A stretch of DNA of 64,000 nucleotides, taken from Vandiemenella viatica. Lineage: Eukaryota > Arthropoda > Insecta > Orthoptera > Morabidae. Numbering within the stretch: position 1 is the first letter of the stretch; each line of letters begins with the position of its first letter. Location of the stretch: the NCBI GenBank assembly GCA_031002005.1, contig CM061921.1, positions 130,122,036-130,186,035 on the forward strand, read 5' to 3'. Below are positions 46,041 to 57,215 of the stretch, piece after piece. Under the pieces are notes generated by a model that had not been told where the DNA came from, did not search any database, and saw only the letters and a program-made list of their open reading frames with translations. A program made the position numbers and the translations under genes.

Positions 46041-46724
46041 AGGGTGAGGCTTCCCCAAGCTTCAAAAAGGCACTTGGTAGATATTAAAAAACTTTTTTGT
46101 TTTGTTTTTAAGATCCCATGACCTCTTCTGCATCTTAACAAGTACAAAGACCCCCTAGGTCAAATTCATTAAGCTTTTTACCTTTATCATGAATTTTTTT
46201 CCCATCTGCTTTTTTCTCTTCTGATTTTCATGTTTACTTGTTTAACAATAATAATAATGAGGAGGAAAAAGTCTTTAAGGCAGTGAAACTAAGGAAGGAT
46301 AGAGAAACTCATCCCAACTCTGGCCATAGATGGCATTGACTGAGATCACCAAACACAAAAAGTATTATTTTTTTGTATTTTTCAATCCCAGCCACTATTT
46401 TTTGGTTAAATTTCCCTATCCTTCCTTAGCTTCATTTGTTCAATTAGATAATCTTTGGTTATCGCTTGCTTCGGTAGGAAATCCATAATTTCCAAGAGTC
46501 AGACTCCTACTGGAACACATTGTACAAGTCATGTCTCCAGAAACAGCCAAAAATGGAATTATAAATCAAACACAAAAATTGGTGACTACTGCTAATGACT
46601 GCTGAGCTCGACTTATCGATTCACTACCTACACAGGAAATATTCAAAGATAAAAACAAAAGCTATCTAGTGCACTTTAAATCAAACTCGAATGTCGGTGA
46701 CTGCTACTAATGGCTGCTGAAGCT
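46041..46724. other. Unclassified sequence
   Basis: No recognisable coding or repeat structure. Confidence 0.3.
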
Positions 46725-46960
46725 GGTTTCAGGCATAAGGATGTGGGGAAAATTTTATTTTGTGGGAATAGGTGTAAGGGATTGGAATAAATTGTCAAGA
46801 GAATTGATAAATAATTTAACAAAAACACTGAAATAATTTAAAGTAAAAATTAGTTGAGGGCAAAAGTGGGTTGGAAGAGGCAAGGAGAAAGATGGGTGTG
46901 TAGGGAGATTGTCACTGGAGTGTGCTCTCCATCACAATTTAATCAATTATTATTATTGTT
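46725..46960 (+). mobile_element. LINE D 3'-end fragment
   Basis: Contains FFCGNRCKGLE for the conserved FF..RVVxxWN ending and AAAAACACTGAAATAATTTA, matching 21220-21300. It closes in TCACAATTTAATCAATTATT and an ATT microsatellite tail. DNA just beyond it (46975-47140) may hold another weak LINE linker trace. Confidence 0.5.
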
Positions 46961-47319
46961 ATAGCAACTATACACCGAAAGCTCACTATAAAGTTTATCC
47001 TAAAATACTAAGAAATGAAATGAGGAAAGCCAAGAATACGTATGTATCAGCAACAATAGAGAATTCAGCAATAAAATGAAAATTACACGGGTTAAAAACT
47101 TAAACAGGGAAATCTGCAAATCACTCTAAACACATAAAAATAGAGCAAAATAGTTAATTAGGGTGAGTTTTCAAAATATTTAACAAACATTTTTCTTCAG
47201 TTGTTGAGAAATGAGGCATATAAAACACTCTCTATATGAACACTTAACTGTTTTTGAAAAATAAAAAATAAATTAAAAAATTCCTTACAAGGCACATTTT
47301 ATTAAATCAGTTCCTCAAA

Positions 47320-47760
47320 TGTGATTTCAGAACATCACACAGGTCCAGCCACTGGTGTCATGGTTTGGGGGGGAATCTGTTTCGACAGCAGAACTGAGTT
47401 GGTTGTTGTTGAAAGCACTATGACAGCCCACCACTATTTGGAGGGAGTGCTGCACCCTATTGTGATACCCTTCATTTACACTATCCAAATTGCATGTTGC
47501 AACAGGATAATGCCAGTCTCATACAACACAAGCTTTGCAGTAACGATCACAATTTGGACCGAGTGGTCCCCAGATTTTCCCCCAATAGAGCATGTCTGGG
47601 ATGCCAGGAGTAGACACATTAGATCACATGGTCACCCAGTACAAACTGTGCAACAACATACTGCACAAGAAAGCATAGACACACATATTCCAAGAAGACT
47701 TCCGAATACTTATTGATTCAATGCCGGCAATGATCCGTAAATGTATTCGTGCTCAAGGTG
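47320..47760 (+). pseudogene. Tc1-like transposase fragment, degraded
   Basis: Reads HHTGPATGVMVWGGICFDSR, TELVVVESTMTAHHYLEGVL, HPIVIPFIYT, then after a frame change SPDFPPIEHVWDARSRHIRS and, further on, LLIDSMPAMIRKCIRAQG. These are the middle and C-terminal blocks of Tc1-type DDE transposases, including the PIEHVWD block with the catalytic Glu. The first two-thirds of the protein and the terminal inverted repeats are missing. It is a different subfamily from the intact Tc1 at 61596. Confidence 0.75.
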
Positions 47761-48839
47761 AGTGCACTTCTTGCTGAAAACTGCATCTAAAGGTAGTAAA
47801 CATAGCATGATCCATTTCAATTTTTTATCATCTCTTCTGGGTATGTCTATGTATATATCTACAAAGTTTTCTAACATTCCACAATTCCTAACTGGGTATT
47901 GCACTTTTAATTTCTGTCAGTGTATATTCTATCATGTTCTTTGGCACAGGTACTCAGTTTCATTCGTACATCTAGGAGTTCATTATTCTGTGATATATTT
48001 GTTTAGCAAACTTCAACAGTATAAAACAGTTTGTAGGGAATAAAGATATATTTAAAGAAAAACTGAGAGATTATCAGATTACCAACTCCAACTCCACCCA
48101 AATATTTGTACAAAAGAATTAACTGTATCTAATATGACTTTTCCAGAATTCAATTGTGAACTTCAATGTTTACATAACCATGGCATTGTTACATGTACCA
48201 GAGATCATTCCTCATGTTTCATGGGAATTGTTTGTTGATTTTTCAAAATTATCACTGGTATTGTGTGGTATAAAAATATTACTGTCCGTTGTGAGCTTTT
48301 ACCGTGCCAGTTACTAACTACCTTATTTCACTTTTGTGGTTAGTTCCTTCCAAAATTAGTTGCCAAACCACAGAATGAAATTTAAATAAAGTCTATAGGA
48401 TAAATGATGGAAGAATATTCAAAATAAAAAACTATAGAAAGACTTAAATTACTGTATATTCTTTAAAAGTCAGAATGAAATAACTGGTCAGGTAGTAAGA
48501 TTGAGCTGAATGGGGGTTTATTGGATTGAACCTTCATGAGTATGTAAGTTAGTTTCAGTGAATATCGATAATCACCCTAAATATTACAATCACTCAAAAT
48601 AAAAACCACATTTTTTTTAAACTGTCGTAGACTGCTTAATAGCTCTCTTCTCTTCCAAATTCTAACTAAACATCACTGAAAATAATCTAAGCTCAAAACA
48701 GCTCACAACAGTATTATTAAAATTAATTCTGAGCTAAAAATGCTCCCACAAACAAACAACACTGTTCAAAATTCAAAGTATAAATTCCAGTGAGGTCAGC
48801 TTCACTTTCCATTCTTACACCATTGCCCCCATTGTCATG
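47761..48839. other. AT-rich sequence, nothing recognised
   Basis: No gene or transposon recognised before the second hAT MITE. Confidence 0.35.
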
Positions 48840-48847
48840 GTAACTAT

Positions 48848-49049
48848 CAGGGCCGGCGCTAGAAATTTTGGGCCCGGGGTAAAATGGGCGACCTTTTTTA
48901 AGCTCTACAAACTAGCCGGGTGGCAATGGGCAGATTCTTGGCTTTGAGGCCTGCGGGCCCCTGTAGCCAGTGATCGGGGCCCCCCATCAGCCAGCGGGCC
49001 TGGCTACATTTGACCCACTTACCCCCCCCCCCCCCCAATGCCGGCCCTG
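48848..49049. mobile_element. 202-bp hAT-type MITE (second family) with an 8-bp target duplication
   Basis: Ends CAGGGCCGGC and GCCGGCCCTG are perfect inverted repeats, flanked by GTAACTAT at 48840-48847 and 49050-49057. GC-rich, non-coding interior with a poly-C run. The termini resemble but differ from the MITE at 45060. Confidence 0.9.
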
Positions 49050-49075
49050 GTAACTATATCCAATGCCAGTAAAAG

Positions 49076-49128
49076 CCCCGCAGGGGCCTGGTACGCAAGT
49101 GCCAGGTACGGGTTTGGCGAACCCGCGG
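49076..49128 (+). other. 5'-terminal hairpin cluster of the I-clade LINE
   Basis: Three consecutive hairpins start at the first base: CCCC-GCA-GGGG (49076-49086); CCTGGTAC-GCAA-GTGCCAGG (49087-49106), an 8-bp stem with one G-U pair capped by a GNRA tetraloop; and GGGTT-TGGCG-AACCC (49110-49124). Such a structured 5' end could act in RNP assembly, translation or self-processing. Function is inference. Confidence 0.7.
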
Positions 49129-49431
49129 TGCCCGAGCTGGAAACTTGTGAGCGCCGCAAGTTTCCCACACCGTAAACTCCTACCATGCTTCAACGACCAC
49201 CGTAGGGCGTGGCGGTGGAACGTTGTGTGCCTAGGAGAACGGGGATCTTGGCTTCATCGCCCGGATCGCGAGGACGGTACAAACCTCTATAAAAAACCCC
49301 TCAACCTCAAGGTCAGCCACGTGCCGAGGAGGTGCATGTGTGAGAGGTAGATCACACGCTAACGTGCAACCTCAGGGGCACCTGCGCACCCCTGTTGTAA
49401 TGAGCATTTCTTTCTTAAATGGTTTTTTCTC

Positions 49432-50944
49432 GTGGGACCAAAAATTCCTTCCACAAAAAAACCTAAAAACCCCTGCGGCCCGGGTGTGTCGCAGGTAAAT
49501 AAAAACACACCCAGTTCTTACAAACGGGCTAGGGTTGAAAGCCCTCCCCCGGATGTAAACAACAGTAACGGCAAGGGTTGTAATATTGACAATGCCTTCG
49601 TTATTATGACAAGGGTGGAGGGATCTTTTGAGAAGGTCTCTCCATTCTATGTCCAGAAAGGTTTAGAGGGTATTGCGGGTACCCTCAAATCTGTAAAAAA
49701 GCTGAGGAATGGAACACTGCTTTTGGAGACATCCATCCAGAGGCAGGCTGTCCAACTCCTTAAGTGCGAGAAGCTCGGGGAGTTCGCAGTGAAGTGCGAA
49801 CTCCATAAAACTCTAAATTCAAGTAAAGGAGTCATCACCAGCAGGGACCTTATGGATTTAGAGACCGAGGAACTCCTTAAGGAGTGGTCAACAGAACATG
49901 TGGTCGAGGTTCGTCAGATTAAACGAAGGGTTAACGGCAGTCTTGAGAAGACAGCCACCTTCGTCCTGACGTTCGACACTCCAACGTTGCCCAAAAACAT
50001 CAAGGCAGGATATTTGAATCTGAATATTCGCCCGTATGTACCGGACCCAATGCGCTGCTTTAAGTGCCAGCGGTTCGGTCATACGACGGCGACCTGCAAG
50101 GGCAACCCCACCTGTGGGAAGTGCGGAAAGGCGGCTCATGAGCCAGGCACGAGCTGCACGCTCCCACAGGTGTGTGTCAACTGCTCCGGGGCACATCCAG
50201 CCTGGAGCAGAGAGTGTCGTTTGTATCTGGAGGAAAAAAAGATACAGGAGTTGAAAACGAAAGAGCGGATTTCTTATGGCGAAGCCAAAAAGAAATATAA
50301 GGCTCTGGCTCCACCAGTCTTCGCTACCAGCTTCGCGAAGACGTTATCAAGCTCCCGTCAGGAAAGAAAGTATTGCTACCCAGACGTCCGTTGCGGACAT
50401 GAGCACAAGTCCAATGTGCTCATGTCAGTGCAGATGTGGTGCCACACCCATCAAGGTCATTACACCTAGGACCTCGCACGTCGGTAGCAATACTCTGACA
50501 ACATCGACCACATCGACAGCAGGTTCCGTAAGTCCACCAGCAAAGACACTGCCATCCGCTACAGCTGCGGGCCCCTCTGCAACAGCAGAAGCGGCCCCTG
50601 AAGCAGAAACTGTATCTGCAAGAGATGTAGTAACGGCAAAGCCATCTGCCGGTAGCGGATGGCAAACAGTGCAAAAGGTAAGGGGTCCGAAATTTAAGCT
50701 GACGGACCCCGCTATGTTTGTGAAATCCCCTCCGACTTCTCCTCCCAGATCCCCTTCTGGAAAGGAGAAGAGGAGGGACAGGCCTCGGCGGATGAAAAAT
50801 CCGCAAGACCCCGAGGCCTCACAACGAAAATCGTCTTCGGACACCGAAGACGATATCATGCTGGTGGACGAACCTTGTTCCGTTCCTCAGCTATCAGAGA
50901 AGGAAGACCCACCCGATCCGGGGGGGGGTGGTGGTTTTAAATAG
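49432..50944 (+). pseudogene. ORF1 (Gag-like nucleic-acid-binding protein) of the I-clade LINE
   Basis: About 500 codons in two frames with the change near 50340-50370. The first frame contains an RRM-like region, then three zinc knuckles: CFKCQRFGHTTATC (about 50056), CGKCGKAAHEPGTSC (about 50116) and CVNCSGAHPAWSREC (about 50173), and a basic helix ending. The second frame continues SIATQTSVADMS with a Ser/Pro/Ala-rich tail and an acidic end (DTEDDIMLVDEP). Such proteins coat the LINE RNA in the RNP. The start is unclear: the only nearby ATG (49419) is out of frame, so a further indel at the start is likely. The stop TAG at 50942 lies 5 bases before the ORF2 ATG. Confidence 0.85.
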
Positions 50945-50949
50945 GTAGA

Positions 50950-53900
50950 ATGGCTCCCATACTTCAGTGGAACGTAAACGGTTTCCAGGCTCACAAAGAG
51001 GAAGTCCAGCTCTTAGCACGGTCTAATCCATTGTGTCTCTGTCTCCAGGAGACACACTTTAGACCACAACATCAGCCTGTGCTAAGAGGTTATGACATAT
51101 TCCGAAAGGACGATACCGAGGGTGATCGAGCGAGGGGCGGAGTGGCCGTGTTTGTTCGGAACACTGTCCACTCCGAACCCGTCGCTCTCACCTCTCATCT
51201 ACAAGCAGTAGCGGTGAAAATACACGGTCCAATACAACTGACCGTATGCTCTGTCTATCTGCCACCCAGTTTGTCCGTCGACTACGACGACCTGGCTTGG
51301 CATTACACGACAACTCACTCGGCCCTTTCTCCTTTTGGGAGATTTCAACGCCCACAGTGCGTTGTGGGGTTCCACCACCGATTGCCCCCGGGGCCGAGTG
51401 ATTGGTAGATTGATGGAGCAGGAGGAAATTTGTATCCTGAATACAGGGCAAATGACTCATTTCACCACTGCTACCGGTACGTCTTCTGCCATTGACCTTT
51501 CCTTGTGTTCTCCCTCAATCGCAGACTCCGTGCTATGGGAGGTGGATCGCGACCTACATGGAAGCGACCACTTCCCTATTTGGTTGCACGTCGAGTGCGA
51601 TCGTGGGGGAGGAAATAACCGGCGCAAATGGAACGTCAGTTGTGCAGATTGGCAACTCTATTGCCGCTCTGTACAACTACAACTTGTAGGCAGTATACAA
51701 GAGAAGGTGAATCACTTCACGGAAGTGATTCACCGTGCAGCTGACGTTTCCATGCCGAAAAGCTCCGGAACGCTGCGAAGGACGCCCGTCCCCTGGTGGA
51801 ACGACGAATGTCGTTCCGCTATTCAGGGTCGCAGACGGGCGTTGCGGCGTTTTAGGTTGTATCCTACATCCGACAACCTGGCAGCGTTCCGTATAGCAAG
51901 AGCTAAGGCGCGCCGTGTTATTAAGGAGAGTAAGAAGAGGTCATGGCAGAACTTTGTGAGCACTATCAATCGTTCCACTCCTTCGTCGAAAGTATGGGAG
52001 TCCATTCGCCGTATATCTGGAAGGTACTCCCGCGCACCAGTATCTGGGTTACTGGATCATGGACGTATTATTACTGACGAACGAAGCATAGCGCAGCTGA
52101 TGGCGGAGAACTTCGCCGCCATCACTTCGTCCGATAACTTTGACCCTCGGTTTCAGCGACGTAGAGTCGCTGCCGAGAGGCGCCCGCTGTGCTTCGATTC
52201 GTCGAATTCAGAGGCCTACAACTGCCCATTCACATCTTGGGAGCTGGAGAGTGCGTTGAACAGCGCAAATGACACTGCTCCAGGGCCTGATTTGATCCAG
52301 TACCAGATGCTGAGGCATCTCAGCAAGGATGCTAAAAAGTACCTTCTAGATATTTTTAACGACATTTGGACCGGAGGACACTTCCCCGACTCGTGGAAAG
52401 AAGCAACATTAATTCCCATTTTAAAACCTGGCAAGGACAAATTGTTGCCAGGTAGTTATCGTAGTATTGCCTTGACTAGCTGCGTGGGGAAGACACTGGA
52501 GAGGATGGTGAATCGCCGCCTCGTCTGGTGTCTTGAATCCCGTAATCTCCTGAGCCGCTTTCAGTGTGGATTCAGGAAGTTCCGTTCCACCTTGGACAAC
52601 CTGATCCTCCTGGAGGCGGCAATACAGGATGCGTTCATACGCAGCCAACACCTCGTGGGTGTTTTTTTCGATCTTGAAAAGGCTTACGATACTACCTGGC
52701 GGCATGTTATTTTAAAACAGTTACATGAATGGGGTTTTAGGGGTAACCTACCCCGTTTTTTAAAATCATTTTTATCTGGTCGTTGCTTCCGGTACCGAGT
52801 CGGTAGCGAAGTGTCTGATCTTTTTATTCAGGAAAACGGTGTTCCTCAGGGGTCAGTTTTAAGCGTGACCCTATTTGCTATCGCAATCAACAGTATATCC
52901 ATTGGTTATAAGGAGTCCCATTCGGTTCTCCTTATATGTGGACGATTTTTTAATTTTTATTGCATCGTCCAGCCTGAGAAGCGCAGAGCGGCAGCTGCAA
53001 CTCGCGCTGAACAGGCTGGATGAATGGTCAGTGCACACCGGTTTTCGATTCTCTGCCGAGAAAACCCGGTGTGTACTTTTTACTCGTAGCAGAAGTCTTT
53101 TAGCTGAGCCTCACCTTACCTTGAGGAACACCGTTTTAAGTTTTACTGAAACAGTTAGATTTCTGGGCCTCATTTTTGACACCAGGCTTAACTGGCTTCC
53201 ACATCTCAAAGATGTGAAAGCCAGGGCCTTAAAAGCTCTTAATATTTTAAAATGTCTGTGCGGCAGGTCGTGGGGCGCTGATCGCTCCTGCCTGCTACAG
53301 TTTTATCGAGCCTTTGTACGGTCGCGTCTCGAGTATGGTTGTATCGTATATGGTTCGGCACGGGACAGTTATCTTCGGATACTGGATAGTGTCCACCATG
53401 CAGGAATTCGGCTCGCCACTGGTGCATATCGCACCAGCCCTATTGTCAGCATTTGTGCTGACTCGGGCGAGCCACCACTTACCATCCGCCGGCAACTCCT
53501 CATGGTGCGACACTATACGCATATTGCCATAACACCTGGCAGTCCCGTGTACGACATAGTTCTACATCCCAGCTACGAGCGGCTCTATACCAACCGGCAT
53601 AGAGCCACTAAACCGTTCAGCTACCTGTACGAAGGCTATTTTAGAACTTTACGGATTTGAGCTTCCCTCTTTTTATCGCCAGGGTTGGAGTAAATCCCCT
53701 CCCTGGCTTTTAAAGAGGCCCAGATTAATTTTAGAACTGTCACGGCATAACAAACTGCTAACCGCTGACAGTGTTTTTATTCATATTTTTACTGATATTT
53801 TAAATCAATATCACACTTTCACCCCGGTGTATACGGATGGGTCTAAGCAGGCTAACAGTGTAGGCTGTTCAATAGTGTTCCCTCGAGCGACTTACAAATA

Positions 53901-54645
53901 CAAGATGGATAGCAGGTGCAGTGTTTACACTGCGGAGTGCTATGCCCTGCTAAAGTCGCTCCAGCATATGAAGGCACGCCGCGACAAGAAGTACCTCATA
54001 TGCTGTGATTCCCTTAGTTGCATTCAGGCATTAGCAACTATGTACCCAGCAGACCGTCTAGTCCAGGACATCCAGGACGCCCTCCTTTCCCTCCAATCTT
54101 GTGGGAAGGAGGTGGCATTCTGCTGGGTACCAGGCCATGTGGGAATCAGGGGGAACGAGGCAGCTGATGAAGCTGCCAAGTTGGCCTGTGACAAGGTCCG
54201 AATCGACTTTGACCCGGTCCCAAAGTCAGACCTTGCCTCGGCGGCGAAGAGATTTGTTTTTGATGTTTGGCAGAGGCAGTGGCTGGAAGTTGAGCATAAC
54301 AAGCTCCGGCAGGTCAAACCGACCGTTCAGCCGTGGAGCAGCTCCTTCCAGCAGGCGAGGAGGGATGAGGTTCTCCTTACTCGCCTCCGTATAGGGCACT
54401 GTCCTCTGACACATGGTTTCCTTCTCCGCCGAGAGGACCCTCCGGAGTGTGATGCTTGTGGCGTACCTTTGACGGTACTCCACATTTTAACCGAATGTGT
54501 TTTGTTTTTAGATCTAAGGGCAGACGTTGGCTTAGCCAACGATCTGTCCCTTATTTTAAGCGATGACCGTGACAACGTGGCTAAGGTTTTAAAGTTTTGT
54601 TGCTTGGCCGGTCTTGTCCCAAAAATTTTGGGCAGATCGGCCTAG
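50950..54645 (+). pseudogene. ORF2 (endonuclease-RT-RNase H) of the I-clade LINE, three frameshifts
   Basis: ATG at 50950. Endonuclease: LQWNVNGFQAHKEEVQLLA and CLCLQETHF, then after a frameshift near 51330 GDFNAHSALWGS and GSDHFPIWL (catalytic SDH). RT: NDTAPGPDLIQYQMLRHLS (52268), CGFRKFRSTLDNLILLEAAI, FFDLEKAYDTTWRHVILKQL, NGVPQGSVLSVTLFAIAINS; a second frameshift near 52890-52930, then the catalytic LYVDDFLIF. A third shift near 53640 leads into RNase H: VYTDGSK (53827), YTAECYALL, ICCDSLSCIQAL and VPGHVGIRGNEAADEAAK, giving the D-E-D-D active site. It ends with a zinc-finger-like CDACGVPLTVLHILTEC. The order and RNase H are those of I-type LINEs. All active-site residues are still present, so the frameshifts are the main lesions seen. 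Confidence 0.9.
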
Positions 54646-54653
54646 GTTCTAGT

Positions 54654-55016
54654 TTGGATTGGTGGCCGTGTACAACCACCAATCCAAGTACTGTTTTTAT
54701 TTGTGACACTGATTATATGGCTGGCCCTTTTACAGCCAGCCAGCTAATTTGTTTTTTAACCTGGTTGGCCCATCTACAGCCAACCAGTTAATGTATTATA
54801 TTTTAGTCACAGTTTTATATTTTATGTTGCCGTCTGTGTGGCCGACCTCTTTACAGTCGGCCACGCAGACGGTATTTTAGATAGTATGTTAGTATTTTAT
54901 TGTGCTGTCTCTGTGGCCGACCCCTTTACAGTCGGCCACACAGACGGCAATTTCGCCACGTTGTCACGCCTGGTTTTTGTTAGGGCGCTAATGACCTCGT
55001 CGTCGACGCGCCCTAA
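54654..55016 (+). other. Array of five loop-conserved hairpins plus terminal hairpin in the LINE 3' UTR
   Basis: Stem arms and loops: H1 54654-54687, 12-bp perfect stem, loop CCGTGTACAA; H2 54718-54742, 8 bp, loop CCTTTTACA; H3 54761-54787, 9 bp, loop CCATCTACA; H4 54830-54872, 17 bp with one G-U pair, loop CTCTTTACA; H5 54904-54948, 18 positions with one mismatch and one G-U pair, loop CCCTTTACA. All loops fit CYNTNTACA, while H1, H2, H3 and H4/H5 have different stem sequences. A further 9-bp hairpin (TTAGGGCGC/GCGCCCTAA, 54980-55016) abuts the (CAA)n tail. The conserved loops suggest a protein- or RNA-binding element, possibly recognised by the LINE's own proteins. Confidence 0.85.
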
Positions 55017-55055
55017 AACCTAAACAACAACAACAACAACAACAGCCAGTAAAAG

Positions 55056-57129
55056 TATTCACAAATTGTGAAGAGCACCAAAAATTCAATAAATTATTTT
55101 AATTTTCAGATTTTGGTATATTATTGAATATTTTATGTCTTTATAGTTTTTTTTTCTGAAATAAGTTTAGTTTGGCATAAGAATTTATTAAAGTAAATAA
55201 ACACAATATTTACCTTAGGTCTTTAATTTATTTATTTCCCAGTAGATCTTTCAGAGTAGAAAATTTCATTTCCAACTCTTGGGATTGTTTTGACATGTGA
55301 GATTCTTCTGCACAAAACTTTATTTATGGGTTATTAACTATTTGATTTTTCTGAAACATACCTGTTAGCTATATTTTGGAATTAAATATCTACTTTTCCA
55401 CATTATATAATTCAATAAGATTTGCATAATTATATAAATTTCATCATCACCTTTTATAAAAATTGAAATGTGAAAAACTATTTTCAAATGTCTTCACTGT
55501 GAGGGAGCAATCTAAATATGTCCCTCTCGACACAAGAAAATCATTTCTTTCTCAACTTATGCTCCATATTTTCAGCTTCATACATGAAAAATAAGTCTCT
55601 TAAATATCCAATTTCCCTTCCTACTCAAAATACCTGTTTATTTCAGCCAATAAATGCTTGCATTAGAAGGTGGCATAGTTACTTTTGTGCTCTGTTGATA
55701 TGAGTATCATCAACAAAAAAAAGGGGGGGGGGCAATAATCAAACTGAAAAAATTGTTATATGTTACAAAAACAAAACAATAAATAAATAATGTTAATTTT
55801 TGAAATTTCAAAAGTCATATTACATACAATTAATTCATTTGTATGAATTCTTGACTGGACTAGAAAGATTTGCCAAAATTATAATCCTTATTTTTTTTTA
55901 ATACAGATTTATTATGTATTAACTGTTTTATACCCTTAGGTAGTATATTAAACTAGATTTTTCCTAGATTAATTATCTTCTCACTGTACCAATGACAGTG
56001 ATGTTTATGTATTGTATAAGTTATTTTTGTTTCTTCTATTGAAATTTTGGAATTGCGAATCTGATGTTAACAAGTTAAAATGTTGTGTGACAAAGGACAT
56101 GAGAAGCCATTGTATGAATATTGAGGTTTTTAGTGAGTTGTCTGCAAGTAGTTCTCAAGTTCATGGTTTTACTCGACAAACTATCCTAATAGCTCTTTTC
56201 TGTGCTATGAAAACTTTTATTACTTTAATTACTAAACATTCCTACAGGATACATTTTACTATCTGCTTCCTCAAATATGTTATTTAAGAATGAATATTGT
56301 AAGGGGACAAGAAATCCCTATAATTTTGTGTGGTAATGTCGGTGAATTTAGCTCACTTCAAGATTGTCAGGACGGCAGCGAGCACGTGTAACACTATACC
56401 GGCGTGTGACGACAACATGTCAGCAGTTGTTAAATATAGCTGCACTTGCCTCTGGTAGTTAGTCGCTAGGCAGATGTGAAGTATTACACACCGAATGAAT
56501 GCACTACCAATAATATCACTTTTTGTTATCCTGTTTCGGCAAGAGTTGTCCACATTCGAGATAGCATGGCTAACAGATTTTGTTGAGTACAAGCTACATT
56601 CTGTATTGTACACTTGTCAATTTGAAATTTACTACAGACTTCTGCAATAAATCAGAACTTTACTAGTAGCAACAGTTTTTATAATGCAAAACCTACTAAT
56701 CCGTATCAGACGAACTACACTCGGGTCAAGAACAACTCAACTCGGCCTATTTTCAATATATAACATCTTTAAAGAACTATGGTTGCCATCAGCAGCCAAT
56801 CACCTTATTCAGATTGGTAATTCTGCACTATTTAAAGAATACCTGGTGCCAGCGACAGTAAACACCAGACCTGATATACAATTAATCAATATCCACTCGG
56901 CCACCCAAATGAACTCTGGTGTAATCTGTGGGACGCAAACCCTGCACCAGCATACACACAGAGTGCCATTACAAAAAGTGGTTCCTCAGAAGTGGGATTT
57001 ACTCCAAACAGTAGGTGTCAGAAAGTGTTTATTGGTACTCGTGGAATCAATGAAAATTTTTGTGTCAGTATTTAGAACAGTGTGTAGGTTCAAAATGTTT
57101 AAATGGAAATAAAAATAAATTTTAAAATG
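55056..57129. other. AT-rich sequence, nothing securely recognised
   Basis: Includes A and G homopolymers near 55715-55732 and a GC-richer stretch at 56340-56680 that resembles a solo LTR only vaguely. A 142-codon ORF at 56684-57112 has no recognisable domain. Confidence 0.3.
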
Positions 57130-57215
57130 AAATATTTAGATTTGAACCAAGGACCACACATTCATGACACCAAAACATTAACTGCAGGATCAAACAGCTC
57201 ATGCTATGTTCTTCT
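57130..57215 (-). mobile_element. Possible tRNA-derived SINE head, minus strand
   Basis: On the minus strand, GGTTCAAATC (57139-57148) fits a B box and TGAGCTGTTTGATCC about 50 bases upstream could be a decayed A box. No target duplication and no body recognised. Confidence 0.35.

Larger units (their letters stand above)
49076..55044 (+). mobile_element. Full-length I-clade LINE with an 11-bp target duplication
   Basis: A 5969-bp insertion delimited by GCCAGTAAAAG at 49065-49075 and 55045-55055. Order: structured 5' UTR, ORF1 with three CCHC zinc knuckles, ORF2 with endonuclease, reverse transcriptase and RNase H, hairpin-rich 3' UTR, (CAA)n tail. Possession of RNase H with this RT type places it in the I group. 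Both ORFs are broken by single frameshifts (one in ORF1, three in ORF2), so this copy is non-autonomous, although full length and little degraded otherwise. It is GC-richer than its AT-rich surroundings. Confidence 0.92.

Noticed and set aside
50425..50859. Long antisense ORFs opposite the LINE ORF1.
   Set aside because: Shadows of the GC-rich Ser/Pro/Ala-coding strand. No domain of their own.
56337..56670. Stretch starting TGTCGG and ending GCAACA with a late ATAAAT, resembling a solo LTR.
   Set aside because: No target duplication, no primer-binding site and no second copy in the window.
56684..57112. 142-codon ORF starting with ATG.
   Set aside because: No domain recognised, low-complexity neighbours and an SINE-like fragment right after it. 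Length alone is not convincing in this DNA.
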